Of a stretch of 37,781 nt of DNA, positions 30,389-37,781 are shown one piece after another. Numbering within the stretch: position 1 is the first letter of the stretch; each line of letters begins with the position of its first letter. The notes beneath the pieces are model-generated. The model did no database searches and was not told the DNA's origin. It worked only from the letters and a program-made list of their open reading frames with translations. Source of the stretch: JAVVEZ01 sp032250895 (lineage in GTDB: Bacteria; Pseudomonadota; Gammaproteobacteria; Pseudomonadales; Pseudohongiellaceae); contig JAVVEZ010000029.1 in assembly GCA_032250895.1 (NCBI GenBank), positions 1 to 37,781 of the forward strand, written 5' to 3'. The position numbers were made by a program, and so were the translations under genes.

Positions 30389-31789
30389 ATGCAGAGACTC
30401 GACAGCACGCTGCTGGAAAAACTTCGGGAAGCCATTGGCAGCGCCAATGTCCTGCTGGGCCAGGCTGTTTCCGACAAATACCAGCATGACTGGTCTTCCG
30501 AAACACCACAGCTGCCGCTGGCAGTGCTGCGCCCGGCTGCCACTGCCGAGGTGGCAGAGATTATGCGCTTGTGCTCTGAATACGGTCAGGCAGTGGTGGT
30601 GCAGGGCGGCCTGACCGGTTTGTGTGGTGGTGGCATTGCCCAGCCTGGTGAAATGGCCATTTCTCTGGAAAAAATGCAGGGCATCGAAGAACTGGATCAG
30701 GAATCCATGACCATGACCGTGCTCGCCGGCACCCCCTTGCAGGTGATTCAGGAAGCCGCAGCGGCAGCCGGCTTCATCTTTCCGCTGGACCTGGGCGCCC
30801 GTGGTTCCTGCAATATTGGGGGCAATATTGCCACCAATGCCGGCGGCAACCAGGTGGTGCGCTTCGGCATGACCCGCAACCTGGTGCTGGGACTCGAAGC
30901 CGTGCTGGCGGATGGCACTGTGATTTCCGCACTGAACAAGATGCTGAAGAACAATGCCGGCTATGATCTCAAACACCTGTTTATCGGCACCGAAGGCACT
31001 CTGGGCATCGTCACCCGGGCCGTGCTGCGGCTGTTCCCGCAGGCAAAAAGCCGCTGCACGGCCCTGCTGGCGCTGGACAGTTTTGACTCGGTAATCAGCC
31101 TGCTGCATCGACTGGGGTCCGAATTCGGTGGCTCCCTCAGCACCTTCGAAGCCATGTGGGCCAGCTATTACGATTTTATCGTGGCGAATGTAGCCGAGTT
31201 GAGTTCGCCGTTCAGGGAGCGATATCCGGTCTATGTGTTGACCGAAATGGAAGGCAGCGACCAGACGCGGGATCAGGAGACCTTTGAAACGACGCTGGCG
31301 GCGGCCATGGAAGACGGACTGGTGGTCGCTGCGGTGATTGCCGCTTCCGAGCGGGAGCGGGAGGATTTCTGGCATATCCGGGATGGCGTGGGTGATATCG
31401 GACCGCATCTGCGCCAGGCGGCCAACTTTGATGTGAGCCTGCCGATTTCCGCGATGAAGGACTTTCTGCTGCGTATCGACCAGGACTTCAAGGCCCGCTT
31501 CAATGACTGCCACAGCATGGTATTTGGCCACATCGGGGACAACAACCTGCACATCATTGCCAGCACCGGGGTCAGGGCGGATGTGAAAGTGATCTATGAC
31601 ATCGTCTATCGCGCCATCGGCAGCTTCGCCGGCTCCATTTCGGCGGAACACGGCATCGGTATCCAGAAAATGCCCTACCTGCACCATTCCCGCTCGGAGG
31701 CGGAACGGGCCTTGATGCGGAAGCTCAAGCAGGCGCTGGACCCGCAGCAAATCCTGAACCGCAATCGGGTCATGCCGGCCGGGGATTGA
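30389..31789 (+). CDS. FAD-linked 2-hydroxyacid dehydrogenase (GlcD/D-2-hydroxyglutarate dehydrogenase-like)
   Basis: This 466-residue flavoenzyme of the PCMH/VAO type has a FAD-binding N-terminal half (VVVQGGLTGLCGGGIA, GSCNIGGNIATNAGGN, LKNNAGYDLKHLFIGTEGTLGI). The FAD_oxidase_C half ends in ISAEHGIG (SAEHGIG at 418-424). The family oxidises D-lactate, D-2-hydroxyglutarate, glycolate or related acids. Pairing with D-glycerate kinase suggests glycolate/glycerate metabolism, but no GlcE/GlcF subunits are here and the cytochrome c gene converges from the other side. The substrate is therefore uncertain. Confidence 0.9.
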   Translation: MQRLDSTLLEKLREAIGSANVLLGQAVSDKYQHDWSSETPQLPLAVLRPAATAEVAEIMRLCSEYGQAVVVQGGLTGLCGGGIAQPGEMAISLEKMQGIEELDQESMTMTVLAGTPLQVIQEAAAAAGFIFPLDLGARGSCNIGGNIATNAGGNQVVRFGMTRNLVLGLEAVLADGTVISALNKMLKNNAGYDLKHLFIGTEGTLGIVTRAVLRLFPQAKSRCTALLALDSFDSVISLLHRLGSEFGGSLSTFEAMWASYYDFIVANVAELSSPFRERYPVYVLTEMEGSDQTRDQETFETTLAAAMEDGLVVAAVIAASEREREDFWHIRDGVGDIGPHLRQAANFDVSLPISAMKDFLLRIDQDFKARFNDCHSMVFGHIGDNNLHIIASTGVRADVKVIYDIVYRAIGSFAGSISAEHGIGIQKMPYLHHSRSEAERALMRKLKQALDPQQILNRNRVMPAGD

Positions 31790-31795
31790 GGGTGC

Positions 31796-32212
31796 TTACT
31801 TGCCTGGCACTGGCCAGGGCAGCAGCACCTGATTCAGACTGTCGAGGTCGCTGCTGATGGGGGTTTCGCCTGGAGCAATGGCATTGCTGTCAAGAATGAA
31901 GGCCACCACCTCGGTGTATTTCTCCAGGGCCAACATCATGCCGTTGTCCGGCGGCATCGATTCATAGGTAAATTTCACCAGTTCCCCCAGACTTTTTCCC
32001 GCCCACTTGTTGCGGAAATAGCTGCCTTTGAGCGGCGTGCCGAATTGGCCGTTGGCCAGGTTGGTGCCGTGACAGATGACACAGCTGTCACGGTAGAACT
32101 GCCTGCCTGCGGCGCTCTGTTCGGCAGTGAACTGTACGGTGTCCTGGGCCAGGCCAGGCAGGGGCAGGGCGCTGACCAGCAGGCCCAGAAGCAGGAATCT
32201 GGCTTTTTTCAT
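31796..32212 (-). CDS. Periplasmic monohaem cytochrome c
   Basis: This 138-residue protein has a signal peptide (1-23, LPGLAQ) and one haem site CVICH (44-48) followed by GTNLANGQFGTPLKG. M86 (YESMPPDNG) is the likely axial ligand. The ATG at 32212 is chosen because it starts the signal peptide with GAGGA upstream. It would pass electrons between periplasmic enzymes and oxidases. It converges with the FAD dehydrogenase gene with only 6 bases between, so a shared terminator is absent. Confidence 0.87.
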   Translation of the reverse strand: MKKARFLLLGLLVSALPLPGLAQDTVQFTAEQSAAGRQFYRDSCVICHGTNLANGQFGTPLKGSYFRNKWAGKSLGELVKFTYESMPPDNGMMLALEKYTEVVAFILDSNAIAPGETPISSDLDSLNQVLLPWPVPGK

Positions 32213-32382
32213 GCGTATCCTCTTGGCTGTTTTTTTGTGTTGAGCCCGTCTTGTGTTGAATTGCGCCATCCTTCCAGAAACCGCAGCTATCTTCAAGGTC
32301 GCAAGATTATCACGACTGTCCTCTGTTTGTACTCCCGGCGCTGCTCATCCTTTGTGGCGGCTCTGCTGAGCATCGGCTCAGC

Positions 32383-32530
32383 CGTCATCCCTGCGTAAGC
32401 CATCGCCCCTGCGCAGGCAGGGGCCCAGACAGTCAAGGCCTGGATTCCCGCCTGCACGGGAATGACGAAAAAGCACGGGAATGACAGAAGAAAAAGTACC
32501 GGAATGATGGAAAAGTGCGAGAATGAAGTG
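32383..32530. repeat. REP unit and degenerate tandem repeats upstream of YSC84 gene
   Basis: CCCCTGCGCAGGCAGGGG (32406-32423) is a REP-type palindrome; GGATTCCCGCC...CGGGAATGACG (32442-32467) is another. From 32455 follow four degenerate units containing GGAATGA or GAATGA, starting at about 32455, 32474, 32497 and 32516 (19, 23, 19 and 15 or more bases). The rest of the gap 32213-32382 shows no gene. Confidence 0.7.
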
Positions 32531-32556
32531 CGTCCTTGTTTATCTGGAGAATAGTC

Positions 32557-33111
32557 ATGCAATACAAGAAGGTTTCCCTGGTCCCGGTGATAGCTTTGGT
32601 TTTGACGTTTCTGGCGGCGATGCAGCCGGTTTATGCGGCATCGAAGGAGGAAATCAATATCCGGGTCGATGCGGCGCTGGAGCGCTTCACAAAGGAAGTC
32701 GAGGGCGGCAGTCAGTTCCTGCAACAGGCCAAAGGTATCCTGGTCTTTCCCCAGGTTATCAAGGCCGGCATCGGGATCGGCGGTGAATACGGTGAGGGTG
32801 CCCTCAGGATAGGCGGGAAGTCGGTGGATTATTACGCGACTGCAGCCGGTTCCATAGGTTTTCAACTCGGGGCACAAACCAAGACGGTGATGCTGGTCTT
32901 TCTACAGCATGACGCACTGGAGGATTTTCGCAACAGCACTGGATGGAAAGTCGGCGTGGACGGGTCTGTTGCAGTAGTGGAATTCGGTACGGGCAAGGAC
33001 ATCAACAGCATCAGCATCAGCGAACCGATAGTCGGCTTTGTATTCAGCAACAAAGGCCTGATGTTCAACCTGACCCTGGAAGGTTCCAAGATAAGCAAAT
33101 TGGTCCGTTAA
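32557..33111 (+). CDS. YSC84/SYLF-family lipid-binding protein
   Basis: This 184-residue exported protein has a signal peptide (1-27, QPVYAAS) and a SYLF domain with QQAKGILVFPQVIKAGIGIGGEYGEGALRIGGK and YYATAAGSIGFQLGAQTK. Bacterial YSC84-like proteins lie in the periplasm and bind lipids; the physiological role is not settled. The ATG at 32557 has GGAGA upstream. A 9-bp hairpin follows the stop. Confidence 0.88.
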   Translation: MQYKKVSLVPVIALVLTFLAAMQPVYAASKEEINIRVDAALERFTKEVEGGSQFLQQAKGILVFPQVIKAGIGIGGEYGEGALRIGGKSVDYYATAAGSIGFQLGAQTKTVMLVFLQHDALEDFRNSTGWKVGVDGSVAVVEFGTGKDINSISISEPIVGFVFSNKGLMFNLTLEGSKISKLVR

Positions 33112-33123
33112 GCCGGTGCTGCC

Positions 33124-33146
33124 GCGCTGCGGTGACTCCGCAGCGC
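33124..33146 (+). terminator. Strong hairpin behind the YSC84 gene
   Basis: GCGCTGCGG and CCGCAGCGC pair perfectly around a TGACT loop, 12 bases after the stop codon. No T tract follows, so it is either a factor-dependent terminator, an mRNA-stabilising hairpin or a repeat remnant. Confidence 0.5.
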
Positions 33147-33216
33147 CTCCCCCTGTAGTGATCACAGCAGGCTTCGCTTGCCGCGGTGAGATATCATCTC
33201 TGGAGTTTATTCACGC

Positions 33217-34485
33217 ATGAAGAATCTGGTGATTATCGGCGGCGGCTTTGCCGGCTCCACGCTGGCGCAGCAGCTCGAACGCCATCTGCCGGCGGAATGG
33301 GAAATCTATCTGCTCAGCGAAACCAATTTTGTCACCTACCATCCGCTGTTGCCCGAGGTCGTCGGTGCCTCGGTTCTGCCCGGGCATGTACAGGCGCCTT
33401 TGCGGCATCTGGTCAAGCGTACCCGCATCCGCATGGTGAAGGTGGATCGTGTCGACTTGCAGCAAAAAACAGTTTACTACCACAACAATGAGCCGGGTGA
33501 ACTGGCCTATGAGCAGCTGGTATTTGCCGCAGGCGTCAGAGCCAATACGACGATGATAGCGGGGATGCAGGAACATGCGCTGCCGCTGAAAACCGTCGGC
33601 GATGCCCTTTACATCCGCAACCGGGTCATCGAGCGGCTGGAACAGGCCACCATTCATCCGGATGCAGACCACCGTAAGCACCTGACCACCTTTATTATTA
33701 TCGGTGGTGGTTTCAGTGGCGTGGAAACCGCAGGTGAACTGGATGATTTTTTGCAAGCGGCGGTGGGCTATTATAAAAACGTCCAAAAGGAAGACTGCCG
33801 GGTTATCCTGTTGCACGGTTCCGATCACCTGCTGCCGGAATTGTCAGAAAAACTCGGGAAAAAAACCGAGCTGTTATTCCGCAAGCGCCATATCGATGTC
33901 CGGCTCAATACCCGCGCGGTTAAAATCGAGTCCGATCGTGTCGTTCTGGCCAATGATGAGGTCATTGCGGCAGGCACCATCATCTGTACCATTGGCAGTA
34001 CGCCTCACCGCTTCATTCAGAATGATGAATTGCCTCTGGAGCGTGGCAGGATTCGGGTGGCCGGAGATATGTCCGTTCCCGGCCGGGAGGGGGTCTGGGC
34101 CCTGGGTGACTGTGCCCTGGTACCCAATGCCATGGACGGCCGGGCCAGCCCCCCGACAGCCCAGTTTGCCGACCGTCAGGCGCGTTTTCTGGCCAGGAAC
34201 ATTGTTGCCTGGACCCGGGGACTTCCCACAAAACCTTTTTCCTATCGTCCACTCGGACTACTGGCGTCGACCGGACACAACAAGGCCGTTGCGGAAATTT
34301 TTGGGTTCTGTATTTCCGGGTTTATCGGCTTTCTGCTGTGGCGCGGCACCTACCTGCTCAAGGTGCCCACATTGGCGCGCAAGGTCAGACTCTACCTCGA
34401 ATGGAACTGGGCCATGTTTTTCCCGCCCGATATTGCTCATCTGGGTTTTAAGCGAACCGAGCCCGATGAGCCTCCCCTGTCCTGA
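33217..34485 (+). CDS. Type II NADH dehydrogenase (NDH-2)-like FAD oxidoreductase
   Basis: This 422-residue protein has the FAD-binding IIGGGFAGSTLAQQL (about 6-20) and NAD-binding IIIGGGFSGVETAGEL (about 164-180) motifs. TYHPLLPEV is typical of NDH-2 and GDCALVPN precedes the C-terminal FAD contact. A C-terminal hydrophobic stretch (GFCISGFIGFLLWRGTYL) with a basic flank would anchor it to the inner membrane. NDH-2 transfers electrons from NADH to quinone without proton pumping. Sulfide:quinone reductase is the main alternative, but the second GGGFSGVE motif and length fit NDH-2 better. Confidence 0.88.
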   Translation: MKNLVIIGGGFAGSTLAQQLERHLPAEWEIYLLSETNFVTYHPLLPEVVGASVLPGHVQAPLRHLVKRTRIRMVKVDRVDLQQKTVYYHNNEPGELAYEQLVFAAGVRANTTMIAGMQEHALPLKTVGDALYIRNRVIERLEQATIHPDADHRKHLTTFIIIGGGFSGVETAGELDDFLQAAVGYYKNVQKEDCRVILLHGSDHLLPELSEKLGKKTELLFRKRHIDVRLNTRAVKIESDRVVLANDEVIAAGTIICTIGSTPHRFIQNDELPLERGRIRVAGDMSVPGREGVWALGDCALVPNAMDGRASPPTAQFADRQARFLARNIVAWTRGLPTKPFSYRPLGLLASTGHNKAVAEIFGFCISGFIGFLLWRGTYLLKVPTLARKVRLYLEWNWAMFFPPDIAHLGFKRTEPDEPPLS

Positions 34486-34635
34486 CGGAATTTTCATGGA
34501 GAAGCGCTGATTGATCCATCATTCCGCATAAGCCGTAATTCAGGTCATCGATGTCGACGGGCGACTCTGTATCAATAGAGGAGCCCTTTAATCGAAACTT
34601 CATTGTTTTTTTATTCGTAGTTGTTTTTTCCCCTC

Positions 34636-34641
34636 TATAGT
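34636..34641 (+). promoter_or_regulatory. Candidate -10 element of the phytase-like gene
   Basis: TATAGT lies 59 bases before the ATG in an AT-rich leader. I see no good -35 hexamer at the right distance, so confidence is low. Confidence 0.25.
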
Positions 34642-34699
34642 CCTGGTGCCAGAAAAAAGTGCAATAAAAACTTGCCCAATGCATCCAGGAGACTTGTTT

Positions 34700-37285
34700 A
34701 TGTACATTCAGGGATTTTCCAAAAAAAATAAAAAAGCTGTAGTGATCGCCGCGCTCTTGCTCGGTGCTATATCCGGTACGGCTGCCTCTCCTTTTGACAG
34801 TGATGGTCAGATATTGAGCATTGATGCCATCGATGTTATCGATAACAACAGCCATGTGGTGACTTACTCGGCGTCTCTGGAACTGGTCAGTTCCGAACCG
34901 TTGAGTTTTATACTTTCGGAGGCAAAAATAACCAGGCGTCCAGGTGGCAACCGTGCATTGTTCGATACGGTTGCAAACACCATTACGATTCCTGGCGTCG
35001 ATATTGATGGGAAGGGCAGTTATGATATCGAAATGGAGTCCATTCCAGGGTCGTCACCCTTGCAGTTCAATGTTACCCGTATCGAAAAATCTACCGGTAT
35101 CAAAGTCTTTAATCGTATCTCGACCTTTCCTGTATATTTGAACAGTGATATAGAAAATGAAACCGTTGCCGAGATCGTCGACGCCAGCAAGGACGGTAAC
35201 ACCCTTGTCTATACCGATAGCGTCAGTGGTAAAATTGGTTTCGTCGATATTACTCAGCCGGGTGATCCCAAAGCCTTGGGAACCATTGATCTGGGCGGTG
35301 AGCCGACCTCGGTAGCGGTAGCGGGTGACTATGCCCTGGTGGCAGTCAATACTTCACCAAGCTTCATTGTTCCGAGCGGGACATTGTATGCCGTAGACAT
35401 TGCACAACAGACTGTCGTCGCCAGTTTTGAACTCGGTGGCCAGCCGGATTCGGTCGCGGTCAGTCCTGACGGGCAATTTGCAGCTGTCATTATTGAAAAC
35501 GAACGTGATGAAGATTTGGGTGATGGCGAACCGTCGCAAGCACCGTCCGGATTCCTGACAATCGTTGATCTCGACGGTGCGCCTGCACAGTGGTCCTTAC
35601 GCGAGGTCTCGCTGGACGGCATTGCCGACGTATTTCCCAATGACGCTGAACCCGAGTATGTCGATATCAATCAAAACAACGTGGCGGTGCTGACACTGCA
35701 GGAAAACAATCATATTGTTTTGATTGATCTGCCCAGTGGCAGCGTCATTCAGAATTTTAGTGCCGGTACAGTTGATTTGACGCAAATTGACACCAAAGAG
35801 GAAGATCCTGCATCCATCAAGCTTAACGATACCCTGTTGCAAATTCCCCGTGAACCGGATGGTGTTGCCTGGTTGAACGATGAGGTCTTTGCCATTGCCA
35901 ACGAAGGTGATTTGCAGGGTGGCAGTCGCGGTTTCAGTGTTTTCGACAGCAGTGGCAATTTGCTTTACGATGCCGGAAATTCCCTGGAACATGAAAGTGT
36001 TCGCGTTGGCCATTACCCTGACGACCGTTCTGGAAACAAGGGTAACGAACCAGAAAACATCGATTATGGCTTATTCGATGGTGACGAATATATGTTTGTT
36101 GCTTCCGAGCGTGCCAGCTTGCTGTTTGTCTATAATTTGACTCAAAATCGCATGCAGACCCTGCCTGCCGGAGTCGCGCCGGAAGGGGTGAAAGCCATAC
36201 CCGGACGCAATTTGGTGGTTGTCGCCAGCGAGGCAGACGCCCGCGCCGATCTTATCCGTTCCAGCCTGAGTATTTATCAACTGCAAAGTGGCGGACAACG
36301 CTATCCAGTCGTGGAGTCGGTGGATCGTTTCGATGGCACGCCGATTCCCTGGGGTGCTTTATCCGGTCTGGCGGCGGATCGCGAAATTCCGAATACCGTT
36401 TATGCGGTTCCCGATAGCTTTTATCAGAAAAGCCGCATCTTCACCTTGGGAATCAGTGATACGCCGGCAATAATTTTCAAGGAAACCGTACTGAAAGACA
36501 GTGGCGGTTTATTGGCTGATGTGGCGGGCAATCAAGTCAATAGCGATGGCACCGTCAATCTGGATCTGGAAGGTATCGCCAGCGCCGCCGATGGCGGATT
36601 CTGGCTGGTTTCCGAGGGTGCGGGTACGGTCGGTGACGCAAGCCGACCGGTGACCAGCAACAATTTGTTGATCCATGCTTTGCGCAGTGGCATTATCGAC
36701 CAGGTAGTAAGCTTGTCCGAAGCTACCAACGGCCGGCAGCTTCGCTTCGGCTTCGAAGGTGTGGCGGCAGTTGGTCCAGAGAATGAGGAAAAGCTGTTTG
36801 TCGCTTTCCAGCGAGAATGGAACGATGACCCCGATAAGCGCGTGCGTATCGGACGTTACGATACGGTCACCGGAGAATGGCGTTATTTTTATTACCCGCT
36901 CGATGATGCAGCGTCGCCAAACGGTGGTTGGGTCGGGTTATCAGAAATTACTGCGATCAACGAACAGGAATTTGCCGTTGTCGAACGCGATAACCAGGGC
37001 AACGCCGACGCACGTATTAAACGAGTCTATCGTTTCTCCATCGATGGTTTGACGCCATTGGTTGATCCTGCCAACGGTGTCGTGCCCACATTCCCGCTGC
37101 TGGAGAAAACCCTGGTGCGTGATCTGATGCCGGATTTGCAGGCGCTGGGTGGCGTGGTCCTGGAAAAAATTGAAGGCATGACCGTTACCTCTGAAGGCAA
37201 TGTACTCATTGTCAATGACAATGACGGAGTCTCCGATTCCAATGGCGAGACCCAATTGCTGCGTTTCCAGGGACTGTTTCAGTAA
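34700..37285 (+). CDS. Large secreted beta-propeller and phytase-like esterase protein
   Basis: This 861-residue exported protein has a signal peptide (1-30, GAISGTAAS). The N-terminal part is beta-propeller-like with YVTN-type repeats (GEPTSVAVAGDYALVAVNT, GQPDSVAVSPDGQFAAVI). A C-terminal esterase-like phytase domain (about 560-861) shows GALSGLAADREIPNTVYAVPD, LEGIASAADGGFWLVSEGAG, FGFEGVAAVG and a calcium-like VNDNDGVSDSNGET. It may hydrolyse phosphate esters outside the cell, but no activity is shown. The ATG at 34700 is chosen because GGAGA precedes it. G+C is lower than in its neighbours, which suggests separate origin. Confidence 0.85.
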   Translation: MYIQGFSKKNKKAVVIAALLLGAISGTAASPFDSDGQILSIDAIDVIDNNSHVVTYSASLELVSSEPLSFILSEAKITRRPGGNRALFDTVANTITIPGVDIDGKGSYDIEMESIPGSSPLQFNVTRIEKSTGIKVFNRISTFPVYLNSDIENETVAEIVDASKDGNTLVYTDSVSGKIGFVDITQPGDPKALGTIDLGGEPTSVAVAGDYALVAVNTSPSFIVPSGTLYAVDIAQQTVVASFELGGQPDSVAVSPDGQFAAVIIENERDEDLGDGEPSQAPSGFLTIVDLDGAPAQWSLREVSLDGIADVFPNDAEPEYVDINQNNVAVLTLQENNHIVLIDLPSGSVIQNFSAGTVDLTQIDTKEEDPASIKLNDTLLQIPREPDGVAWLNDEVFAIANEGDLQGGSRGFSVFDSSGNLLYDAGNSLEHESVRVGHYPDDRSGNKGNEPENIDYGLFDGDEYMFVASERASLLFVYNLTQNRMQTLPAGVAPEGVKAIPGRNLVVVASEADARADLIRSSLSIYQLQSGGQRYPVVESVDRFDGTPIPWGALSGLAADREIPNTVYAVPDSFYQKSRIFTLGISDTPAIIFKETVLKDSGGLLADVAGNQVNSDGTVNLDLEGIASAADGGFWLVSEGAGTVGDASRPVTSNNLLIHALRSGIIDQVVSLSEATNGRQLRFGFEGVAAVGPENEEKLFVAFQREWNDDPDKRVRIGRYDTVTGEWRYFYYPLDDAASPNGGWVGLSEITAINEQEFAVVERDNQGNADARIKRVYRFSIDGLTPLVDPANGVVPTFPLLEKTLVRDLMPDLQALGGVVLEKIEGMTVTSEGNVLIVNDNDGVSDSNGETQLLRFQGLFQ

Positions 37286-37330
37286 GTCTCGACAGGCGCT
37301 ATTCAAAAAAACGCTGATATGCCAATGTTT

Positions 37331-37358
37331 TCTGATGGCGCAGGGATGAGCCATCAGA
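37331..37358 (+). terminator. Hairpin behind the phytase-like gene
   Basis: TCTGATGGC (37331-37339) and GCCATCAGA (37350-37358) pair perfectly 45 bases after the stop codon. No T tract follows, so termination is only likely. Confidence 0.5.
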
Positions 37359-37382
37359 ATTGAAGATAAACCACCTCTGAAT

Positions 37383-37487
37383 GCTCTGAATAAGTCCTCT
37401 GTCGGTGCCCAGTGAAATCAACGATCTGGATCCCGGTTTATACTGCGATGGCGCATCGTTCAGAGACACGCCAGGCTTATTCAGAGC
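37383..37487. repeat. MITE-like 105-bp segment with 12-bp inverted ends
   Basis: GCTCTGAATAAG (37383-37394) and CTTATTCAGAGC (37476-37487) are perfect inverted repeats enclosing 81 bases without an ORF. No clear target duplication is seen. It could be the remnant of an insertion sequence or a small non-autonomous element. The following 37490-37781 is very AT-rich and holds no recognisable gene; it may be the promoter region of a gene to the right. Confidence 0.5.
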
Positions 37488-37781
37488 TTTCCTAAAGTAT
37501 CATCAAGGATAGACGTCAATAAGAACTTTTTCATTTTTTTATATTTTCCGTTGATATTTTTGTTTGACATTTAATTGCTATTTTATTGCTTTTTTATCCT
37601 TGAAAAGCATCTTCTGGTTATACTTTTTCGCGCTATGGAAAGGATGCAAACAACATTTGATTATGTGTTTTATGAACATATTGTTTTTTTTAGTTATAGA
37701 ACTATCGTATTGAAAATTATTTTATTTTAAACTGAAGTTCTTGCAGTCATCGCGCAGATTCTGCTGATAGTTCAGGCGGAT

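Noticed and set aside
29747..31750. 667-residue minus-strand ORF across the glycerate kinase and FAD dehydrogenase genes
   Set aside because: It crosses two well-supported enzyme genes on the other strand and has His/Gln-rich low-order sequence.
37564..37597. TTGACA with TTTTAT as a promoter in the AT-rich tail
   Set aside because: The spacing is 22 bases or too short for other TATA-like hexamers, and AT-rich sequence yields such matches by chance.

Overview
The window looks like chromosomal DNA of a free-living, aerobic gammaproteobacterium. This is inferred from gene families, Shine-Dalgarno sites and dispersed REP-type palindromes; no rRNA, tRNA or other taxonomic marker is present. Most of it is moderately GC-rich backbone. 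Three parts differ: a GC-rich insert at about 7.4-11.6 kb, a sulfur and cytochrome bd cluster at about 18.97-24.66 kb, and an AT-rich right end after about 37.3 kb.

Layout. 0-6.4 kb: an ABC-2 exporter pair, a PDC-lactonase-like amidohydrolase, an orphan sulfotransferase, a secreted NTF2-like protein, SirB2 and a VapBC toxin-antitoxin pair. 6.4-11.8 kb: a complete RAYT (REP-associated tyrosine transposase) element with terminal inverted repeats, a gene for a secreted 1260-residue protein of unknown function, then a second 150-bp copy of the RAYT right end. 11.8-16.5 kb: a secreted amidohydrolase and its partner, a DksA/TraR-type zinc-finger protein, and a two-gene operon of exported SnoaL-like proteins holding three related modules. 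16.6-24.6 kb: SulP transporter, TsdA-like dihaem cytochrome, persulfide dioxygenase, two YeeE/YedE thiosulfate-transport subunits, a Crp/Fnr regulator, and a CIO-type cytochrome bd oxidase with its DUF2474 peptide. 24.7-37.3 kb: AhpD-like protein, MFS transporter, three metabolic or periplasmic hydrolases and membrane proteins, D-glycerate kinase with a FAD-linked 2-hydroxyacid dehydrogenase, a monohaem cytochrome c, a YSC84 lipid-binding protein, NDH-2 and a large phytase-esterase-like secreted protein.

How the genes work together. The 16.6-24.6 kb block forms a plausible sulfane-sulfur unit: thiosulfate uptake (YeeE/YedE), thiosulfate/tetrathionate chemistry (TsdA-like), persulfide oxidation (PDO), sulfate or anion transport (SulP), and a sulfide-tolerant quinol oxidase. 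A Crp/Fnr protein with only two cysteines is divergently placed. The unit carries three gene remnants: a peroxiredoxin reduced to its two ends, a DUF2892 protein reduced to its N-terminus, and a signal-peptide ORF cut off where the cluster meets the AhpD gene. This suggests an acquired block that was pared down by deletion.

The two features most worth following up are the 4,380-bp direct-repeat-bounded unit carrying the 1260-residue protein, and this partly decayed sulfur/bd-oxidase island. No CRISPR array, prophage, rRNA or tRNA was seen.
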